From NCBI RefSeq assembly GCF_003426945.1, contig NZ_QURO01000004.1, positions 1,909,501 to 1,973,500 of the forward strand: a DNA stretch of 64,000 nt, in the 5' to 3' direction. Every line of letters begins with the position of its first letter. Position 1 is the stretch's first letter. The stretch is from Thermus sediminis (GTDB lineage Bacteria; Deinococcota; Deinococci; Deinococcales; Thermaceae). The position numbers were made by a program, and so were the translations under genes. Below, in pieces: positions 63,582-64,000 of the stretch. Below the pieces are notes generated by a model that was not told the origin of the DNA, searched no databases, and worked only from the letters and a program-made list of their open reading frames with translations.

Positions 63582-64000
63582 CCCTTGACCGGAGTGGAGA
63601 GGGTCTTGTCCAGGGCCTCCGCTAGGCGGCGCACCTGGCGCATCAGCTTTGCGAACTCCTCCTCGTGGAGCTGCTGGGCCGCGTCGGAGAGGGCCTTTTC
63701 CGGCTCGGGGTGGGTCTCTACGATGATCCCGTCCGCCCCCGCGGCCAGGCCCGCCAGGGCCAGGGGGATGACCCAGTCCCGCTTGCCCGCGGGGTGGGAG
63801 GGGTCTATCCAGATGGGGAGGTGGGTCCAGCTCTTGAGCACTGGGACGGCGGAGACGTCCAGGGTGAAGCGGGTGGCCTTCTCAAAGGTGCGGATCCCCC
63901 GTTCCACCAGGATCACCTGCATGTTGCCCCGGGAGAGGATGTACTCGGCGCTCATGAGGAACTCCTCGAGGGTCATGCTCATCCCCCGCTTGAGGAGGAC
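63578..64000 (-). CDS. aroF: 3-deoxy-7-phosphoheptulonate (DAHP) synthase, 3' part
   Basis: The C-terminal 140 residues of an AroF/AroA(beta)-type DAHP synthase, first enzyme of the shikimate pathway; the rest lies beyond the window edge and the frame is open at 64000. Visible blocks are V-L-L-K-R-G-M-S-M-T (base 64000 inward), E-Y-I-L-S-R-G-N, L-V-E-R-G-I-R-T-F, I-W-I-D-P-S-H-P-A-G-K-R and V-E-T-H-P-E-P-E-K-A-L-S-D. It is cotranscribed with tyrA, giving an aromatic amino acid unit. Confidence 0.92.
   Translation of the reverse strand, partial: VLLKRGMSMTLEEFLMSAEYILSRGNMQVILVERGIRTFEKATRFTLDVSAVPVLKSWTHLPIWIDPSHPAGKRDWVIPLALAGLAAGADGIIVETHPEPEKALSDAAQQLHEEEFAKLMRQVRRLAEALDKTLSTPVKG

Overview
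The window looks like a chromosome segment of a Thermus-type bacterium (Deinococcota). It is extremely GC-rich, genes overlap or nearly touch, GTG and TTG starts are common, and many proteins (HolA, PilC, PyrR/B/C, Lon, the short class I ribonucleotide reductase) read like Thermus homologues from memory; no database search was run. Several genes carry the short upstream signature of leaderless mRNAs (TANNNT, 6-7 nt, start codon).

Layout. (1) 228-6840: promoter and cobalamin riboswitch, then a hotdog thioesterase, nrdB, nrdA, a 25-codon mini-ORF, cobS, cobO, a protoglobin and cobB, so a cobalt-free ribonucleotide reductase and cobalamin synthesis share one B12-sensing leader. (2) 6883-11661: TPP riboswitch and thiE-thiS-thiG-thiO-thiC-thiD. 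(3) 11662-18295, minus strand: a LacI-type regulator with a perfect palindromic operator in its own promoter, a sugar ABC importer (binding protein, two permeases) and a debranching-type glycosidase. (4) 18296-24483: a poorly coding stretch, then a Tat-exported cyclase-fold hydrolase, a TRAP transporter (dctP, dctQ, dctM), a metallo-beta-lactamase hydrolase and a LamB/YcsF (PxpA) protein, with gene remnants between them. (5) 24480-36198: alcohol and aldehyde dehydrogenases, then a molybdenum-enzyme region: a truncated coxL-like gene, coxM, coxD, coxE, a frameshifted MocA-like gene, xdhC, fdhD and a formate-dehydrogenase-like oxidoreductase. mobA for the cofactor follows at 40.8 kb. (6) 36199-38159: weakly coding, holding one probable lipoprotein.

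(7) 38160-45835: miaB, a small membrane protein, an FAD oxidoreductase, mobA, lon, a lipoprotein, pyrD and a Uma2-family gene. (8) 45840-48711, minus strand: pyrR-pyrB-pyrC behind a leader with promoter, PyrR-type RNA hairpin, 32-codon leader ORF and intrinsic terminator, which fits PyrR-controlled, translation-coupled attenuation. (9) 48758-56249, minus strand: SPW-repeat protein, TauE-type permease, D-2-hydroxyacid dehydrogenase, tldE/tldD, a doubly frameshifted holA, a glutaryl-CoA-dehydrogenase-like enzyme and an acetyltransferase. (10) 56275-64000: PIG-L deacetylase, tsaC and pilC diverging from overlapping start codons, an EVE-domain protein, a lipoprotein, a GlcD-type oxidase, a diguanylate cyclase, tyrA with ACT domain, and a DAHP synthase cut by the window edge.

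Caution: three apparent frameshifts (holA twice, the MocA-like gene once) each look like one missing base in a G/C homopolymer. They may be sequence errors rather than mutations.
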